Below, piece after piece: positions 63,659-64,000 of a stretch of DNA of 64,000 nucleotides. Within the stretch, counting starts at the first letter, position 1. Each line of letters begins with the position of its first letter. Origin of the DNA: an uncultured Lachnospiraceae bacterium (GTDB lineage Bacteria; Bacillota; Clostridia; Lachnospirales; Lachnospiraceae); NCBI GenBank assembly GCA_947589055.1, contig CANPZL010000006.1:19895-83894 (forward strand), written 5' to 3'. Position numbers and translations under genes: made by a program. The notes beneath the pieces are model-generated. The model had not been told where the DNA came from. It did no database searches and saw only the letters and a list, made by a program, of their open reading frames with translations.

Positions 63659-64000
63659 TTATTTTTCCTCCAGTTCTTCTATTCTACCCAGATCTACAAA
63701 AAATGAAATATCATCTATTTTTCCAGAAGTATCATCAAAGCTAATGATTATGTTATCAATATAAGAAGAATCTTCAAATTCTCCATCACAGTAAAGTATT
63801 TCTGTGGTGCTACTACGGTTTGGTTCCCCCCATATTTCCTCGATTTGTTCTCTGGTCATATCTTCCGTTATCCCGGATACTTCAAAAGCAAAGGGCTCAT
63901 CCACACTCATTATACAAATATAATCCGTGTCATGTACCTTTCCATCCTTAGTGTAAACAAAAATAATTCCTGCCGTTTCCCCATCAATTAAATATGTACA
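63659..64000 (-). CDS. Unknown protein upstream of the RTX gene, C-terminal part (cut by window edge)
   Basis: The minus-strand frame is open from the window edge to the stop at 63659, giving 113 visible residues. An internal Met at 63910 is unlikely to be the start because the frame continues upstream in protein-like sequence (YLIDGETAGIIFVYTKDGKV). Segments are GITEDMTREQIEEIWGEPN and DNIIISFDDTSGKIDDISFF. It is acidic and soluble with beta character. The end of the gene carries the RTX ribosome binding site, so it is in the same operon. No family is recognised; an accessory or immunity role is only a guess. Confidence 0.75.
   Translation of the reverse strand, partial: CTYLIDGETAGIIFVYTKDGKVHDTDYICIMSVDEPFAFEVSGITEDMTREQIEEIWGEPNRSSTTEILYCDGEFEDSSYIDNIIISFDDTSGKIDDISFFVDLGRIEELEEK

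Larger units (their letters stand above)
48433..64000. mobile_element. Integrative element with serine recombinases and RTX secretion cargo (partial)
   Basis: From the break in the protease gene (about 48420-48440) to the window end, all genes are accessory. They are three large serine recombinases closest to the break, a DUF6870-like gene, small regulators, and an RTX type I secretion cassette. The recombinase-proximal end plus an interrupted host gene is the usual layout of large-serine-recombinase elements. The right border, att repeats and any conjugation genes are outside the window. Element versus genomic island is inference. Confidence 0.65.

Overview
The window looks like a chromosomal stretch from a Gram-positive, low-to-mid GC anaerobe of the Clostridia, most likely Lachnospiraceae. 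This rests on gene content and style: a fabK-type fatty-acid cluster, pyruvate phosphate dikinase, a four-subunit 2-oxoacid:ferredoxin oxidoreductase, GGAGG-type ribosome binding sites, a DUF3021/LytTR pair, a PocR-domain protein, and tandem large serine recombinases with a DUF6870-like neighbour. No rRNA, tRNA or CRISPR array was seen.

1-4.5 kb holds two small ABC systems. The first is a minus-strand set: LytTR regulator, DUF3021 membrane protein, ABC ATPase, and a permease cut by the window edge. The second is a plus-strand YtrA-like GntR/ATPase/permease operon with a visible promoter and operator. 4.5-29.4 kb is mostly housekeeping: ppdK, an SH3-NlpC/P60 wall hydrolase, a soluble PocR-chemoreceptor-like protein, glyQS, a lipoprotein, recO, era, an M16C peptidase, a serpin lipoprotein, metY, a copper island (csoR, copA with a fused copZ-like domain, a hypothetical), the por/vor operon, an EAL phosphodiesterase and serS.

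29.6-34.5 kb is a three-gene surface and signalling module on the minus strand: an XRE-type regulator, a membrane Ser/Thr kinase with an extracytoplasmic leucine-rich-repeat domain, and a sortase-type surface protein. A 20-bp motif recurs about 60 bp upstream of the first and third genes.

34.6-46.3 kb is the fatty-acid synthesis locus. Its minus-strand order is acpP, accD, accA, fabK, fabD, fabG, fabF, fabZ, a MarR/FabT-like regulator, then fabH. A divergent acyl-CoA synthetase and a second fabF lie on the plus strand. Two perfect 21-bp palindromes with the same core (GTAGTTT-N3-AAACTAC) sit before fabH and before the acyl-CoA synthetase, which suggests a local FabT-like regulon. accB and accC are absent.

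46.3-64 kb: a metallo-beta-lactamase-fold hydrolase follows a subtilisin-like protease gene that has lost its N-terminus, including the catalytic Asp. Directly beyond the break lie three tandem large serine recombinases, a DUF6870-like protein, small regulators and cryptic ORFs. After these comes a type I secretion cassette: an HlyD-like adaptor, an HlyB-like ABC exporter with a dead C39 domain, and a 1723-residue RTX calcium-binding protein, with an unknown partial gene upstream. The simplest reading is an integrative element inserted in the protease gene and carrying an RTX export system. Its far end is outside the window.
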